Part shown: piece after piece, positions 25,785 through 33,958 of the stretch
Layout: each line of letters opens with the position of its first letter
Numbering within the stretch: position 1 is the first letter of the stretch
Assembly (NCBI RefSeq): GCF_021389975.1
Contig: NZ_CP089981.1
Coordinates: 383,501-447,500 of the forward strand
Length of the DNA stretch: 64,000 nucleotides
Direction of reading: 5' to 3'
DNA from: Fulvivirga ulvae
GTDB lineage: Bacteria; Bacteroidota; Bacteroidia; Cytophagales; Cyclobacteriaceae
The notes under the pieces: generated by a model
Told to the model about the DNA's origin: nothing
Seen by the model: the letters and a program-made list of their open reading frames with translations, nothing else
Databases searched by the model: none
Program-made: the position numbers and the translations under genes

Positions 25785-26645
25785 TTGCTATTTATGCTTG
25801 TACACCAACGTATTCCTGAATTTCCATTATCAAATTTCATCCAACATATCGTTTATGTAAGCGGATCAATACCCGTACCTTATATCAAAGAACTTCCGGA
25901 AGGTGGTATTAACCTGGTTATAGAGCTTAATGACAAAACTTTAAATACGGTATTTCCAGACAAGAAAGGGAGCAAAATTGAAATGAAACACGCTTGGATC
26001 TCAGGGGTACAAAAGCAGGCAATAGTGTACAAAAACAATTTGAACTCAACAATTATCAGCATCCGCTTTACTACAGGAGGTTTCTTTTCCCTCACCAAAA
26101 TACCCGTTACCGCCATAGGTCATGCGGGCATTGAAGCAGAAGCTATCTTGGGCAACTCCTTCCGCGATTTTTATCAGCAACTTCTGAGTGTGCCAGACAT
26201 CGCATCAAAATTTGACCTGATAGAGCAGTACTTTTTGCAGTATTCGGTAGACGAGAGTATGGAACATGACATTGTCAGGTTTATAGGCCAGAACATCGAT
26301 AAGCCGATTGATTGGCTGATGCATAAGTCAGGCTTCTCTCAAAAGCATGTAATCCACCTACTGAAAAAACATACTGGCTTCTCTCCGAAATACCTGCAAA
26401 GGATCTATCGGTTCCACCAGGTGGTAAATGAGATCCAGAAACACAAAGACAGCATTGACTGGTTTACCATAGTACATAGGCATGGTTATTATGACCAGGC
26501 TCACCTGATTAAAGATTTCTCGCATTTTACAGGTTTAAAGCCGATGGAGTACCTTAAATCACAGCAAATGCTGGAAGAAAACAATTTAGTATCTGATATG
26601 ATCCTGAACCCGCCGGAAGATAAACCGGGCAGTGGCGAGAGGTAA
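25785..26645 (+). CDS. AraC-family regulator with DUF6597-like N-terminus
   Basis: The N-terminal half (residues 1-150) begins FPLSNFIQHIVYVSGSIP and PYIKELPEGGINLVIELND, as in the DUF6597 sensor domain of Bacteroidota AraC proteins. The C-terminal half is a double helix-turn-helix: MHKSGFSQKHVIHLLKKHTG then HRHGYYDQAHLIKDFSHFTG and LKPMEYLK. 286 residues. The gene shares a 194-base divergent region with the Omp85-like gene; its upstream leader contains GGTGC/GCACC at 25755-25775. It precedes the epoxide hydrolase gene by 65 bases, which may be a target. Confidence 0.92.
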   Translation: MLFMLVHQRIPEFPLSNFIQHIVYVSGSIPVPYIKELPEGGINLVIELNDKTLNTVFPDKKGSKIEMKHAWISGVQKQAIVYKNNLNSTIISIRFTTGGFFSLTKIPVTAIGHAGIEAEAILGNSFRDFYQQLLSVPDIASKFDLIEQYFLQYSVDESMEHDIVRFIGQNIDKPIDWLMHKSGFSQKHVIHLLKKHTGFSPKYLQRIYRFHQVVNEIQKHKDSIDWFTIVHRHGYYDQAHLIKDFSHFTGLKPMEYLKSQQMLEENNLVSDMILNPPEDKPGSGER

Positions 26646-26677
26646 ATTTTTTACAATGACCGCTGCCATGGCGTCAC

Positions 26678-26685
26678 TAGCTTTG
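26678..26685 (+). promoter_or_regulatory. candidate -7 box (TAGCTTTG) of epoxide hydrolase gene
   Basis: TAGCTTTG matches TAnnTTTG exactly and lies 26 bases before the ATG. A weak T-rich -33 region lies at 26648-26653. Confidence 0.4.
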
Positions 26686-26710
26686 TATCAAACAAATAAT
26701 CAAAACAGAT

Positions 26711-27856
26711 ATGAAAGCTTTTAAAATTAACGTACCCCAGGAAGTATTAAATGATCTATCAGTTAGATTAAAGCAAACCCGATGGACTGACGAGCCTGAT
26801 AATGCAGGCTGGAATTTCGGTACCAACCCACAATACCTCCGAAGCCTGGTAACATATTGGCAAAATGAGTATGACTGGAGAAAGCATGAAGCTGAGATCA
26901 ACCAATTCCCTCAATACAAAACCGATATTGAAGGTGTAACCATTCACTTCATTCACATAAAAGGGAAAGGTGAGAAAAACACGCCACTGATACTGAGCCA
27001 TGGGTGGCCTGATTCATTTTATCGTTTTTTGAAAATTATACCGCTACTAACTAATCCCACAGCCGGAGGACAGGCTTTTGACCTTGTAATCCCTTCAATA
27101 CCAGGATTTGGGTTTTCGCAACAAACTGCTTTAAACAGCGATAAAACGGCAGAACTTTTCAATAAGCTGATGACTGACGTACTGGGGTACAACAACTATT
27201 TTGCAGCCGGTGGTGATATGGGAACCTTGATCACTAAATCCCTGGCAGTACAATTCCCGGAAAGGGTTAAGGCTATACATTTAACCGATGTAGGTTATCC
27301 GAATGGCAGCGAAGACTGGAGCACAATGACTGCTGCCGAGCAACAATTCGGGCAACAGATCCAACAGTGGTTCTTTACTGAGGGGGCGTTTAACATGATC
27401 CAGTCCACAAAACCTCAAACCTTAGGTTACGGGCTCAACGATAGCCCGGTGGGTCTGGCTTCATGGATCATCGAAAAATTCTACGCATGGAGCGACAATG
27501 ACGGTGACCTTGAAAACTGCTTTACCAAAGATGAGTTAATCACAAATATTATGATCTATTGGGTAAGTCAGTCTGTCAACTCATCGATAAGAACTTACGC
27601 AGAAAATGCCCGTGCCGGATACATGGGCGGTCTACAGTCATCTCAGCATGTTGAAGTACCTACAGGTGTATCTCTTTTTCCTAAGGAAGCTCAGTTCCCT
27701 AAAGCATGGGCGGAGCGTATGGCTAATGTTCAAAATTTCAAAATAATGAACAAAGGTGGCCACTTTGCAGCCATGGAGCAACCAGAAGCATTTGCCGCAG
27801 AGCTTCGTGATTATTTTTCTGAAATTGCAAAAACGGTACCGGCGGATATAGTATAA
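26711..27856 (+). CDS. epoxide hydrolase (EHN family)
   Basis: 381 residues. The N-terminal EHN cap (about residues 1-100) contains RWTDEPDNAGWNFG; the oxyanion loop is SHGWPDSF (97-100 HGWP), the nucleophile is Asp169 in FAAGGDMGTLITK, and the catalytic His is 351 in GGHFAAMEQPEAF. The tyrosine-rich cap (YAENARAGYMGG) completes the signature of alpha/beta-hydrolase epoxide hydrolases. No signal peptide, so cytoplasmic. It opens xenobiotic or lipid epoxides with water; natural substrate unknown. Transcribed alone after an AraC-type gene. Confidence 0.94.
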   Translation: MKAFKINVPQEVLNDLSVRLKQTRWTDEPDNAGWNFGTNPQYLRSLVTYWQNEYDWRKHEAEINQFPQYKTDIEGVTIHFIHIKGKGEKNTPLILSHGWPDSFYRFLKIIPLLTNPTAGGQAFDLVIPSIPGFGFSQQTALNSDKTAELFNKLMTDVLGYNNYFAAGGDMGTLITKSLAVQFPERVKAIHLTDVGYPNGSEDWSTMTAAEQQFGQQIQQWFFTEGAFNMIQSTKPQTLGYGLNDSPVGLASWIIEKFYAWSDNDGDLENCFTKDELITNIMIYWVSQSVNSSIRTYAENARAGYMGGLQSSQHVEVPTGVSLFPKEAQFPKAWAERMANVQNFKIMNKGGHFAAMEQPEAFAAELRDYFSEIAKTVPADIV

Positions 27857-27867
27857 GTTCTGAATAA

Positions 27868-27940
27868 GTCGTCCGGTGAGCGTGCAAACAGAGTGTGCCA
27901 GTGCTATATCACCCACTACCAGGTAAACTCATCGGATGAC
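27868..27940. repeat. imperfect inverted-repeat element, copy 1
   Basis: The right arm AGGTAAACTCATCGGATGAC (27921-27940) differs by one base from the right arm at 31601-31620. A degenerate left arm, gtcgtccggtgagcgt at 27868-27883, pairs with it at about 12 of 16 positions. The element lies in the gene-free stretch after the epoxide hydrolase gene (27857-28190), which otherwise holds only the second repeat and the DinB promoter. Confidence 0.55.
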
Positions 27941-27988
27941 CTTCATTTCTAACAGTAACTCAGTCTCTCCTAATTCTACGGTACCAGG

Positions 27989-28018
27989 ATTGACGCGAAG
28001 TCTTTGCCAAGCGACTCC
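27989..28018. repeat. 30-nt dispersed repeat, copy 1
   Basis: Shares the core tttgccaag and flanking attgac/gactcc with 28700-28730, about 27 of 31 aligned positions. Its ends GAAGTC and GACTCC can form a short stem. Confidence 0.55.
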
Positions 28019-28129
28019 GCTGGGAAGTAAAATTTGACACGAAGGCGTTTGCAATAGGTCCGTCGGAAAGTGAAGCAATATGATCCTCCGTAAAAGCCAA
28101 GGAGTTCACTCCTTTCTAAAATCTTTGGC

Positions 28130-28137
28130 TATTTTTG
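28130..28137 (+). promoter_or_regulatory. candidate -7 box (TATTTTTG) of DinB gene
   Basis: Fits TAnnTTTG and lies 54 bases before the DinB-family ATG. Confidence 0.35.
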
Positions 28138-28190
28138 CTTTCCCCATAATTTCATAGTTTACATTCAACCTTTCTTAATAATTTTAAAAT

Positions 28191-28634
28191 ATGCACCAGA
28201 CGACACTCCGACTTGAGCAACTGCTAACCGAAGCCTCCAATTACATCACAAGTAATTCGCTTTCACAATTTGATATCAAACCCTCTCCTGTTAAGTGGTC
28301 AAAAAAAGAAATACTGGGGCACCTCATAGATTCCGCTATTAATAATTTACAGCGCTTTACTGAAATCCAGTTCTCAAAACAGCCTTATCAGGTAAGGCCT
28401 TACGAGCAAGACCTGCTAGTCAAAGCCAATGCATACCAAAGTGCTGATATTAGTGAGTTGCTTAATGTTTGGCTAGCCTTAAATACAAGGATAAAAGAAA
28501 TAATAAAACAGCAAACAGAAGTATCATTAAATTATTCGCTCTTATTGCCCAATGGAGAAGAGAATGATTTGAGATTTCTGATCGATGATTATATTGATCA
28601 CCTGGAGTATCATCTTAAGCAGATCATGGTTTAA
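28191..28634 (+). CDS. DinB-family protein
   Basis: A 147-residue four-helix protein with the metal-site pattern of the DinB/YfiT superfamily: WSKKEILGHLIDSAINN (His44) and the C-terminal YIDHLEYHLKQIM (His137 and His141). Bacteroidota paralogs are often bacillithiol- or mycothiol-transferase-like, but many are uncharacterised. Cytoplasmic, transcribed alone between two gene-free stretches with repeats. Confidence 0.9.
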   Translation: MHQTTLRLEQLLTEASNYITSNSLSQFDIKPSPVKWSKKEILGHLIDSAINNLQRFTEIQFSKQPYQVRPYEQDLLVKANAYQSADISELLNVWLALNTRIKEIIKQQTEVSLNYSLLLPNGEENDLRFLIDDYIDHLEYHLKQIMV

Positions 28635-28699
28635 AAGATGACTTTTATAGCAGATTCACCACGACAAAAATATCTGTTTCCTACTTTTAGCGTGTCCGT

Positions 28700-28730
28700 A
28701 TTGACCCGGAGTCCTTTGCCAAGAGACTCC
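28700..28730. repeat. 31-nt dispersed repeat, copy 2 (hairpin)
   Basis: Second copy of the 27989-28018 repeat. GGAGTC (28708-28713) and GACTCC (28725-28730) form a 6-bp stem around ctttgccaaga. It sits between the DinB and rhomboid genes. Confidence 0.55.
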
Positions 28731-28898
28731 ACCCGGAAATGGTGGTTGAAAAAGAATTGTATTGCAGTTGACTCTCCTTGATAAGCATTCACTACTGATA
28801 CGTAAAAAATAAAATAAGAAGGTTGTTCATCATAGCTCTACAAAAGCAACATTTTTATCACAAAAAAGTATTAAATTGATTTTTTAATCCGCTCCCGA

Positions 28899-29729
28899 AT
28901 GGAATCAGTTATTTACCTTTTGATTGCTATCATATTTCTGGTTACTTATCAGGGCTTTAGAGATACGACTTTTCGGGAAAAGTACATTTTTGATGTTGAT
29001 CACATCCTCATACACAAGGAGTACTACAGGGTTTTTACTTCTGCCTTTTTGCATGGCGACTGGTATCATTTGATATTTAACATGCTGGCTCTGTCATCTT
29101 TTGGTGGGTTTATATTGGTAGTCTATGGTATCAAAAACTTCATTTCAATATACCTTATCAGCTTAATTGGAGGTGGATTACTCAGTTTGTATTTTCATCG
29201 AAACCACAGCGATTACCGCGCCCTGGGTGCTTCCGGAGCTATTTCCGGAATTGTTTTCTCCACCATATTGATCTCTCCCACTTCTGAAGTATCCCTTCTA
29301 TTTATCCCTTACGGCTTCCCCGCATGGGCATTTGGCATTGCCTTCGTTGCATATACTGTCTGGGGCATTAAAAAGGGTAGCGATAACATTGGCCATGATG
29401 CACATCTGGGAGGTGCCATTTCAGGCATGGTCACCACCATAGTCATTGACCCTGAGCTATTGTCTATCAACTACTGGATATTTATTCTATTGATGGCTCC
29501 CTGTCTCATTTTTCTCATATTTGTTTACAGGAACCCTGAATATTTGCTGGTTGAAAGTGCATCTTTAAAGCCATTTATAAAAACGAAAAAAAAGGCTTTT
29601 GAACCTCATAAGAGCCCGGAGGAAGAGCTTAATGATTTGCTGGATAAAATAAGCAGTCAGGGAATAGACTCATTAACTGCCCGGGAAAGGAAGAAGCTTG
29701 AAGAGTTATCAGGAAAAGAATTAAAATGA
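28899..29729 (+). CDS. rhomboid-family intramembrane serine protease
   Basis: Six predicted transmembrane helices carry the rhomboid catalytic elements: HGDWYHLIFNM (loop and helix 2 His/Asn), the Ser-containing GASGAISG with Ser112, and the His169 dyad residue in GHDAHLGGAISG. A cytoplasmic tail of about 80 residues with KTKKKAFEPHKSPEEELNDL and the LTARERKKLEELS motif follows; that short acidic end is common in Bacteroidota rhomboids. The enzyme cuts transmembrane substrates within the inner membrane. 276 residues; followed after 7 bases by a MepB-type gene. Confidence 0.94.
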   Translation: MESVIYLLIAIIFLVTYQGFRDTTFREKYIFDVDHILIHKEYYRVFTSAFLHGDWYHLIFNMLALSSFGGFILVVYGIKNFISIYLISLIGGGLLSLYFHRNHSDYRALGASGAISGIVFSTILISPTSEVSLLFIPYGFPAWAFGIAFVAYTVWGIKKGSDNIGHDAHLGGAISGMVTTIVIDPELLSINYWIFILLMAPCLIFLIFVYRNPEYLLVESASLKPFIKTKKKAFEPHKSPEEELNDLLDKISSQGIDSLTARERKKLEELSGKELK

Positions 29730-29736
29730 TCCAGGT

Positions 29737-30285
29737 TTGAACAGACTGCTCACTGATCTCAAAAACAAGGTTTATGACCAATGCTCACTACAGGTGACCG
29801 GTTATCGTGACGAACCGGAAAGCAAAGAGTACGATGCCTGCCGGTTTAAACTTAATGGGCTAAGCATCATTTGCAGAAGTGCGAAGGTAGCACCAAAAAA
29901 AACCGGGCAATTCGTTACCTTTTGGAAAAGAAAGGACAATGGACCTATCGAACCTTTCCATGAAACCGATGCCTTCGATTTTTATATGGTGAATGTTGAA
30001 TACGAAGGTAAGTTGGGGCAATTTGTGTTCCCAAAATCGGTGCTGATCAAAAAAGGAATGGTTTCAACAGACGCGAAAGAAGGTAAAAGGGCTATCAGGG
30101 TTTATCCACCCTGGGACGAAGTGAAAAGCGAACAAGCAAAGCAGACCCAAAAATGGCAGTTGGAGTATTTTTTGAATATAAACCGTTTACCTGATTTAGA
30201 AAGAGTAATGGAATTCTATAGCAACAAGACCATAATCAACAGATTATCAGTAGTTTTGTTATTATCCCTTCTGATCAATGTATAA
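29737..30285 (+). CDS. MepB-family protein with hydrophobic C-terminal tail
   Basis: The sequence KKTGQFVTFWKRKDNGPIEP and the following AFDFYMVNVEYEGKLGQFVF are the hallmark of MepB (PF08877), a protein co-encoded with the MepA efflux pump in Staphylococcus whose own function is unclear. The only start in frame is TTG at 29737, 7 bases after the rhomboid stop. After the usual end of the family (WQLEYFLNI) the protein runs on for about 35 residues ending RLSVVLLLSLLINV, which looks like a membrane segment and may reflect a mutated or fused C-terminus. It overlaps the next gene by 8 bases. Confidence 0.8.
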   Translation: MNRLLTDLKNKVYDQCSLQVTGYRDEPESKEYDACRFKLNGLSIICRSAKVAPKKTGQFVTFWKRKDNGPIEPFHETDAFDFYMVNVEYEGKLGQFVFPKSVLIKKGMVSTDAKEGKRAIRVYPPWDEVKSEQAKQTQKWQLEYFLNINRLPDLERVMEFYSNKTIINRLSVVLLLSLLINV

Positions 30286-30751
30286 AAAACAACTATCCTC
30301 TAATCTGACATTCATTGCCAAAGTAATATTACCCGGACTCTTCGTTACAGGTATTACAGGTGCTATTATCGGGCTGACATCAAGCGGACAATATGATGGA
30401 GTACTTGGCGCTTTTCTGGCATTATTAGTTTTCAGTCCGCTTATCTATATGGGATTAGTGCGATTAAAAAGAGTATCCATTGACAATCAATACATTTACA
30501 TATCGAATTATATTAAAACCATTCAGGTACCAATTACAGATTTGCAAGAGGTAGATGATACCTGGTTATTAAACTATCATCCTATTTGGATAACCTTCAG
30601 AACGGAAACCCCGTTTGGCAAAGTAGTTATGTTTATGCCTTCAACCGACCCAACTTCTATATTTTCGACTCACCCAATTACACGAGAATTGAGAGAGTTA
30701 ATCAAGAATACATGTCTAAATGCTAAAAAGATACCACATACTCAACGGTGA
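30278..30751 (+). CDS. small membrane protein, 157 aa
   Basis: Two hydrophobic segments (about residues 12-32, VILPGLFVTGITGAIIGL, and 42-58, GAFLALLVFSPLIYMGLV) are followed by a soluble beta-rich part with IDNQYIYISNYIKTIQVPIT. This resembles a PH-like domain protein of the membrane, but the family is unclear. It overlaps the MepB gene by 8 bases and the DUF1835 gene by 32 bases, so all three are probably one transcript. Function unknown. Confidence 0.65.
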   Translation: MYKKQLSSNLTFIAKVILPGLFVTGITGAIIGLTSSGQYDGVLGAFLALLVFSPLIYMGLVRLKRVSIDNQYIYISNYIKTIQVPITDLQEVDDTWLLNYHPIWITFRTETPFGKVVMFMPSTDPTSIFSTHPITRELRELIKNTCLNAKKIPHTQR

Positions 30752-31472
30752 CTCTCTAAAAGAGCAATTTCCTGCCGACTTACCGGGAGATATCATTGTA
30801 CTAAGGGAATGTCTTATGGATGGTCCTGTTCATGGCAAGACTCCTGATGAATTTTACACTGTCAGAGCAAAATTTATATCCAAGCTCGATTCCGACATCT
30901 CAGAAAGTGCTTATTATGACAAAACAGTGCCTGAGCTGGAAAAAATACCGGCAATACCCGATAATAGTGACGTAACCTTGTGGTTTGAAGATGACCTGTT
31001 TTGTCAGGTAAATTTTTGGTTTGCTACCAGCCTGTTGTTTCAGAAGAACATTCAGCTTTTCTTGGTCAGGCCTCCACACCACAACCGGTATGGCTTTGGA
31101 GGGCTGGACACCGCTGCCCTAAAGGTGGCTTTTAAAGAAAGGTTCACTATTACGGAGACCGGTAAAATAGCACAGCTTTGGGAGGCTTATAAAGCTAATG
31201 ACTCCACGAACCTGTTACAATTAGCCGGGGAGCTGGAATCAAAATATCCTTTTATTAAAAATGCCGTACAAGCCCACATCGACCGGCAACCTCAGGGTGA
31301 TTTTCCCGGAAGGCCAAAAGCTTCATTAAAAACAATAATGACTGAGCTGCAAACAAATAATTTTGGAACCATTTTCCAGGAGTTTTGCAAACGAGAAAGC
31401 ATTTATGGCTATGGAGACCTGCAGGTGAAGAGGCTATTTGATGAGGTTGTCGCTGAGGGTGACAGCGGTTAG
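30720..31472 (+). CDS. DUF1835 domain protein
   Basis: The start MLKRYHILNGDSLKEQFP and the phrase IIVLRECLMDGPVHGKTPDE are typical of DUF1835, a mixed alpha/beta fold; the region LWFEDDLFCQVNFWF matches its central part. A helical C-terminus (about residues 155-250) is longer than in some members. The ATG lies 32 bases inside the preceding membrane protein gene. Role unknown; members of this family are often near stress or motility genes but that is not informative here. Confidence 0.85.
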   Translation: MLKRYHILNGDSLKEQFPADLPGDIIVLRECLMDGPVHGKTPDEFYTVRAKFISKLDSDISESAYYDKTVPELEKIPAIPDNSDVTLWFEDDLFCQVNFWFATSLLFQKNIQLFLVRPPHHNRYGFGGLDTAALKVAFKERFTITETGKIAQLWEAYKANDSTNLLQLAGELESKYPFIKNAVQAHIDRQPQGDFPGRPKASLKTIMTELQTNNFGTIFQEFCKRESIYGYGDLQVKRLFDEVVAEGDSG

Positions 31473-31541
31473 CATGCCTTACGGGTCACCGCAGAAGTTA
31501 TCGGTGGTCGGTGTTTTGGTAATCGGTGAATTGTGACTAAA

Positions 31542-31620
31542 GTCATCTGTTGAATTTCGAGGTTAGTATGTAATAACCGTTCAGATAGCATTTCATATTT
31601 AGGTAAATTCATCGGATGAC
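31542..31620. repeat. imperfect inverted-repeat element, copy 2
   Basis: Left arm gtcatctgttgaattt (31542-31557) is 14 of 16 complementary to the right arm aaattcatcggatgac (31605-31620). The 20-base right end matches that of 27921-27940 at 19 of 20 bases, so both belong to one family of about 75-80 base hairpins. Confidence 0.6.
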
Positions 31621-31676
31621 TAATGTAGTGATTGCAGTTGCTGGTGTTGTGATCTGAGCAAACCGTTCAAATTGAC

Positions 31677-31831
31677 CGTCATTGCGATAAGCGAGGTACA
31701 GCTTGTCCCGAAAGCTATCGGGAAGCGAAGAAGCAATACCCTTATTATGAATGACAAACTCAATCCGAATTATCGATCAGTTCACCCTTCGGAACAGGGG
31801 ATTGCTTCCTCCTACCGTCGTCGCAATGACG
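31677..31831. repeat. 155-bp inverted-repeat element (MITE/REP-like)
   Basis: The outer ends CGTCATTGCGA (31677-31687) and TCGCAATGACG (31821-31831) are perfect inverted repeats. Inside, gaagcaatacc is mirrored by ggattgcttcc, and TCCCGA/TCGGGA around 31707-31722 forms a further palindrome. The terminal 11-mer is one found as intergenic repeats in many bacterial genomes. No ORF inside, so any movement would need a transposase in trans. Confidence 0.7.
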
Positions 31832-31903
31832 ATTAAAACGGCCTGATACTTACTCTGAAATAAAAACCGTATCTTGTAATGTGCCCTTATTTAATGACCT
31901 GAT

Positions 31904-32581
31904 ATGAAACCATGTCTTTTTCTATTCGCAATTATACTCACCTGTAGTTGCACCAGAATATATTTTGAGCAACCTCAGCCTCTGGGGGCTAAAGCGTTAA
32001 CAGCTTTCCCGAAAGATATCAGGGGTGCTTATCTGGCTGACAATGACACCTTCTATATTAAGGAGCTTGAATTTACTTATACTGATCTCTTTGATAGATC
32101 TATTACTCAGGCCGAAATCAACTCTTCCTCTTCCGTTACAGTAAAGGACAGCCTTATTTACGATAAGTCTTCACTATATAAAACGGGATTTAAGTATCAC
32201 ATAACCAAGGATACGCTCCATTACAAGGTTATGCTCCGTGTATCGCAGGTGCTCTCAGATTCGCTGGTGCTCAAAGCCTACGATCGCTTTTGGGTACTCA
32301 ATGAAAGGGAGGACAACAAAGAAGTTTGGAACACCTATCTCATAGAGAAGTTTGAAAACGGGGATATCTGTATTTGGTCTGTGGGAAACTTTAAAACTGA
32401 AACTAACCGTGACGGGAAGATCAAATATCAAGCTGAACTAAAAGATTTTTACAAAATCACTGAATTTATTAAAATTGGTGAGGACGAGTACCTGATCAAC
32501 CCAACCCTGAAAGAATTTAAAATGCTCATTAAAAATGGTTTTTTCATCAAAGCGGATACCTTTGGGAGAATTAGCTATTAA
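31904..32581 (+). CDS. putative lipoprotein, 225 aa
   Basis: A lipoprotein signal MKPCLFLFAIILTCSC with the lipobox TCSC and a lipid Cys near residue 16 starts a mature region with acidic and aromatic residues: LTAFPKDIRGAYLADNDTFY, then several beta strands. No domain is recognised; the layout resembles other Bacteroidota lipoproteins of about 220 residues. Transcribed in the same direction as a VOC gene that starts 11 bases after its stop, so the two probably share a transcript. Confidence 0.75.
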   Translation: MKPCLFLFAIILTCSCTRIYFEQPQPLGAKALTAFPKDIRGAYLADNDTFYIKELEFTYTDLFDRSITQAEINSSSSVTVKDSLIYDKSSLYKTGFKYHITKDTLHYKVMLRVSQVLSDSLVLKAYDRFWVLNEREDNKEVWNTYLIEKFENGDICIWSVGNFKTETNRDGKIKYQAELKDFYKITEFIKIGEDEYLINPTLKEFKMLIKNGFFIKADTFGRISY

Positions 32582-32592
32582 CTTTCCATAAA

Positions 32593-32988
32593 ATGAATCA
32601 AAGACTTGTTCAAATTGCTCTGGTCGTAGAAGATTATGATGCCGCCATTGAGTTCTATACCAGGAAGCTTCATTTCGACCTGATCGAAGACACAAAAATG
32701 AGTGAAACCAAGAGATGGGTAGTTGTAAAACCAAAAGGCTCCGGCAATTGCAGCTTATTGCTGGCGAAGGGCGCTGATGACGAACAAAGATCAAGAATCG
32801 GTAACCAAACCGGTGGACGGGTTTTCCTTTTCCTGCATACCGATGATTTTGAAAGGGACTATCAGAACCTTTTAACAAATGATATTAAAATCGTGAGAGG
32901 GCCTTCAAAAGAACTCTATGGTACGGTGGCTGTATTTGAGGACCTGTATGGAAACTTATGGGACCTGATAGAGCCCGCAAATGTATGA
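32593..32988 (+). CDS. VOC-family protein
   Basis: 131 residues with the paired beta-alpha-beta-beta-beta layout of the glyoxalase/bleomycin-resistance superfamily: IALVVEDYDAAIEFYTRKLH at the N-terminus and FEDLYGNLWDLIEP at the C-terminus, where Glu may be a metal ligand. It is only a general match, so the reaction is not defined. Follows the lipoprotein gene by 11 bases. Confidence 0.9.
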   Translation: MNQRLVQIALVVEDYDAAIEFYTRKLHFDLIEDTKMSETKRWVVVKPKGSGNCSLLLAKGADDEQRSRIGNQTGGRVFLFLHTDDFERDYQNLLTNDIKIVRGPSKELYGTVAVFEDLYGNLWDLIEPANV

Positions 32989-33018
32989 GATGCTATAACT
33001 AAACCAGGCAAACACCGT

Positions 33019-33026
33019 TAATTTTG
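33019..33026 (+). promoter_or_regulatory. candidate -7 box (TAATTTTG) of NYN-LOTUS gene
   Basis: Exact fit to TAnnTTTG, 38 bases before the ATG of the NYN-domain gene. Confidence 0.4.
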
Positions 33027-33063
33027 TGCCTCTTCATCAAAAAGGGACAGAACATTAAAAACT

Positions 33064-33822
33064 ATGAACCTAAACCTTGCAGTACTTATTGATGGCGATA
33101 ACATACCCTCTGCCTACCTGAAAGAAATGATGGAGGAGATAGCCAAATATGGTAACCCAACCATCAAAAGGATCTATGGGGACTGGACAAAACCCAACCT
33201 TTCCAGATGGAAAAATCTGCTTCTGGAGAATGCCATTACTCCTATTCAACAATATGGTTATACAACGGGCAAAAATGCGACAGACTCTGCCATGATCATC
33301 GATGCCATGGATATCCTATACTCGGGCAAGGTCAATGGTTTTTGCCTGGTATCCAGCGACAGTGATTTCACACGGCTGGCTACAAGGTTACGCGAAGCAG
33401 GAATGCAAGTGTTCGGCATAGGAGAAAAAAAGACCCCGAATCCTTTCATTGTAGCTTGCGACAAATTTATATACATAGAAATACTTAAAAACCAACAGGA
33501 AGAAAGTTCATCGGATGTTTCTGAAACAACATCGCAGAAGAAAAGTAATGTAGATAAGATAACCCAAAAAGAGATCCGGCTTATATCTTCCACCATTTCT
33601 GATCTTGAAGACGAAGACGGATGGGCATTTTTAGGTGATGTTGGTGGACTTTTGCAAAAAAAGCAACCAAATTTTGATTCGAGGAATTACGGGTTCCAGA
33701 AATTAACACCGCTTATTAAGTCTATTAAAAACTTTGAGGTTGAGCAACGAGAGACAGCGGGTGGACGCACCAAACTGATCTATGTCCGGGTAAAGAAAAA
33801 TATGAAGAGCAAGTCCAAATAA
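33064..33822 (+). CDS. NYN-domain (PIN-like) RNase with C-terminal LOTUS/OST-HTH
   Basis: The N-terminal 145 residues form a NYN/PIN-like nuclease: VLIDGDNIPSAYL (Asp10 and Asp12), DSAMIIDAMDIL and LVSSDSDFTRLATRLRE supply the acidic metal-binding residues. The C-terminal 75 residues (DEDGWAFLGDVGGLLQKKQP and FDSRNYGFQKLTPLIKS) match the OST-HTH/LOTUS RNA-binding fold. The combination is known in bacteria (the YacP/limkain-like and NYN_YacP groups), but its RNA targets are not. Stands alone, in a promoter-bearing 75-base gap after the VOC gene. Confidence 0.9.
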   Translation: MNLNLAVLIDGDNIPSAYLKEMMEEIAKYGNPTIKRIYGDWTKPNLSRWKNLLLENAITPIQQYGYTTGKNATDSAMIIDAMDILYSGKVNGFCLVSSDSDFTRLATRLREAGMQVFGIGEKKTPNPFIVACDKFIYIEILKNQQEESSSDVSETTSQKKSNVDKITQKEIRLISSTISDLEDEDGWAFLGDVGGLLQKKQPNFDSRNYGFQKLTPLIKSIKNFEVEQRETAGGRTKLIYVRVKKNMKSKSK

Positions 33823-33901
33823 CTGACCCGAAACCATATGTAGATCGCCGCTCCGGATGTAGAGACCGAGAGTGCAGTAAACCAGAAAAATAGAATTGCA
33901 T

Positions 33902-33939
33902 AAAAAAAGACTTCCGAAGTCCAAAACCTCAGAAGTCTT
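33902..33939 (-). terminator. terminator of the tyrosine catabolic operon
   Basis: AAGACTTC (33907-33914) pairs with GAAGTCTT (33932-33939); read leftward the stem is followed by seven T (33902-33908 on the other strand). It lies 19 bases after the stop of the flavin reductase gene, the last gene of the operon. Confidence 0.75.
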
Positions 33940-33958
33940 GATTTAACAGACCTTAGGT

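Larger units (their letters stand above)
31473..31903. other. 431-base gene-free stretch with inverted-repeat elements
   Basis: No coding frame is supported. The stretch contains an imperfect hairpin element at 31542-31620 and a 155-base inverted-repeat element at 31677-31831. Confidence 0.6.

Noticed and set aside
31677..31831. CRISPR-like or phage-attachment interpretation of the inverted repeats
   Set aside because: There is only one pair of ends, with no spaced direct repeats, integrase or cas gene nearby.
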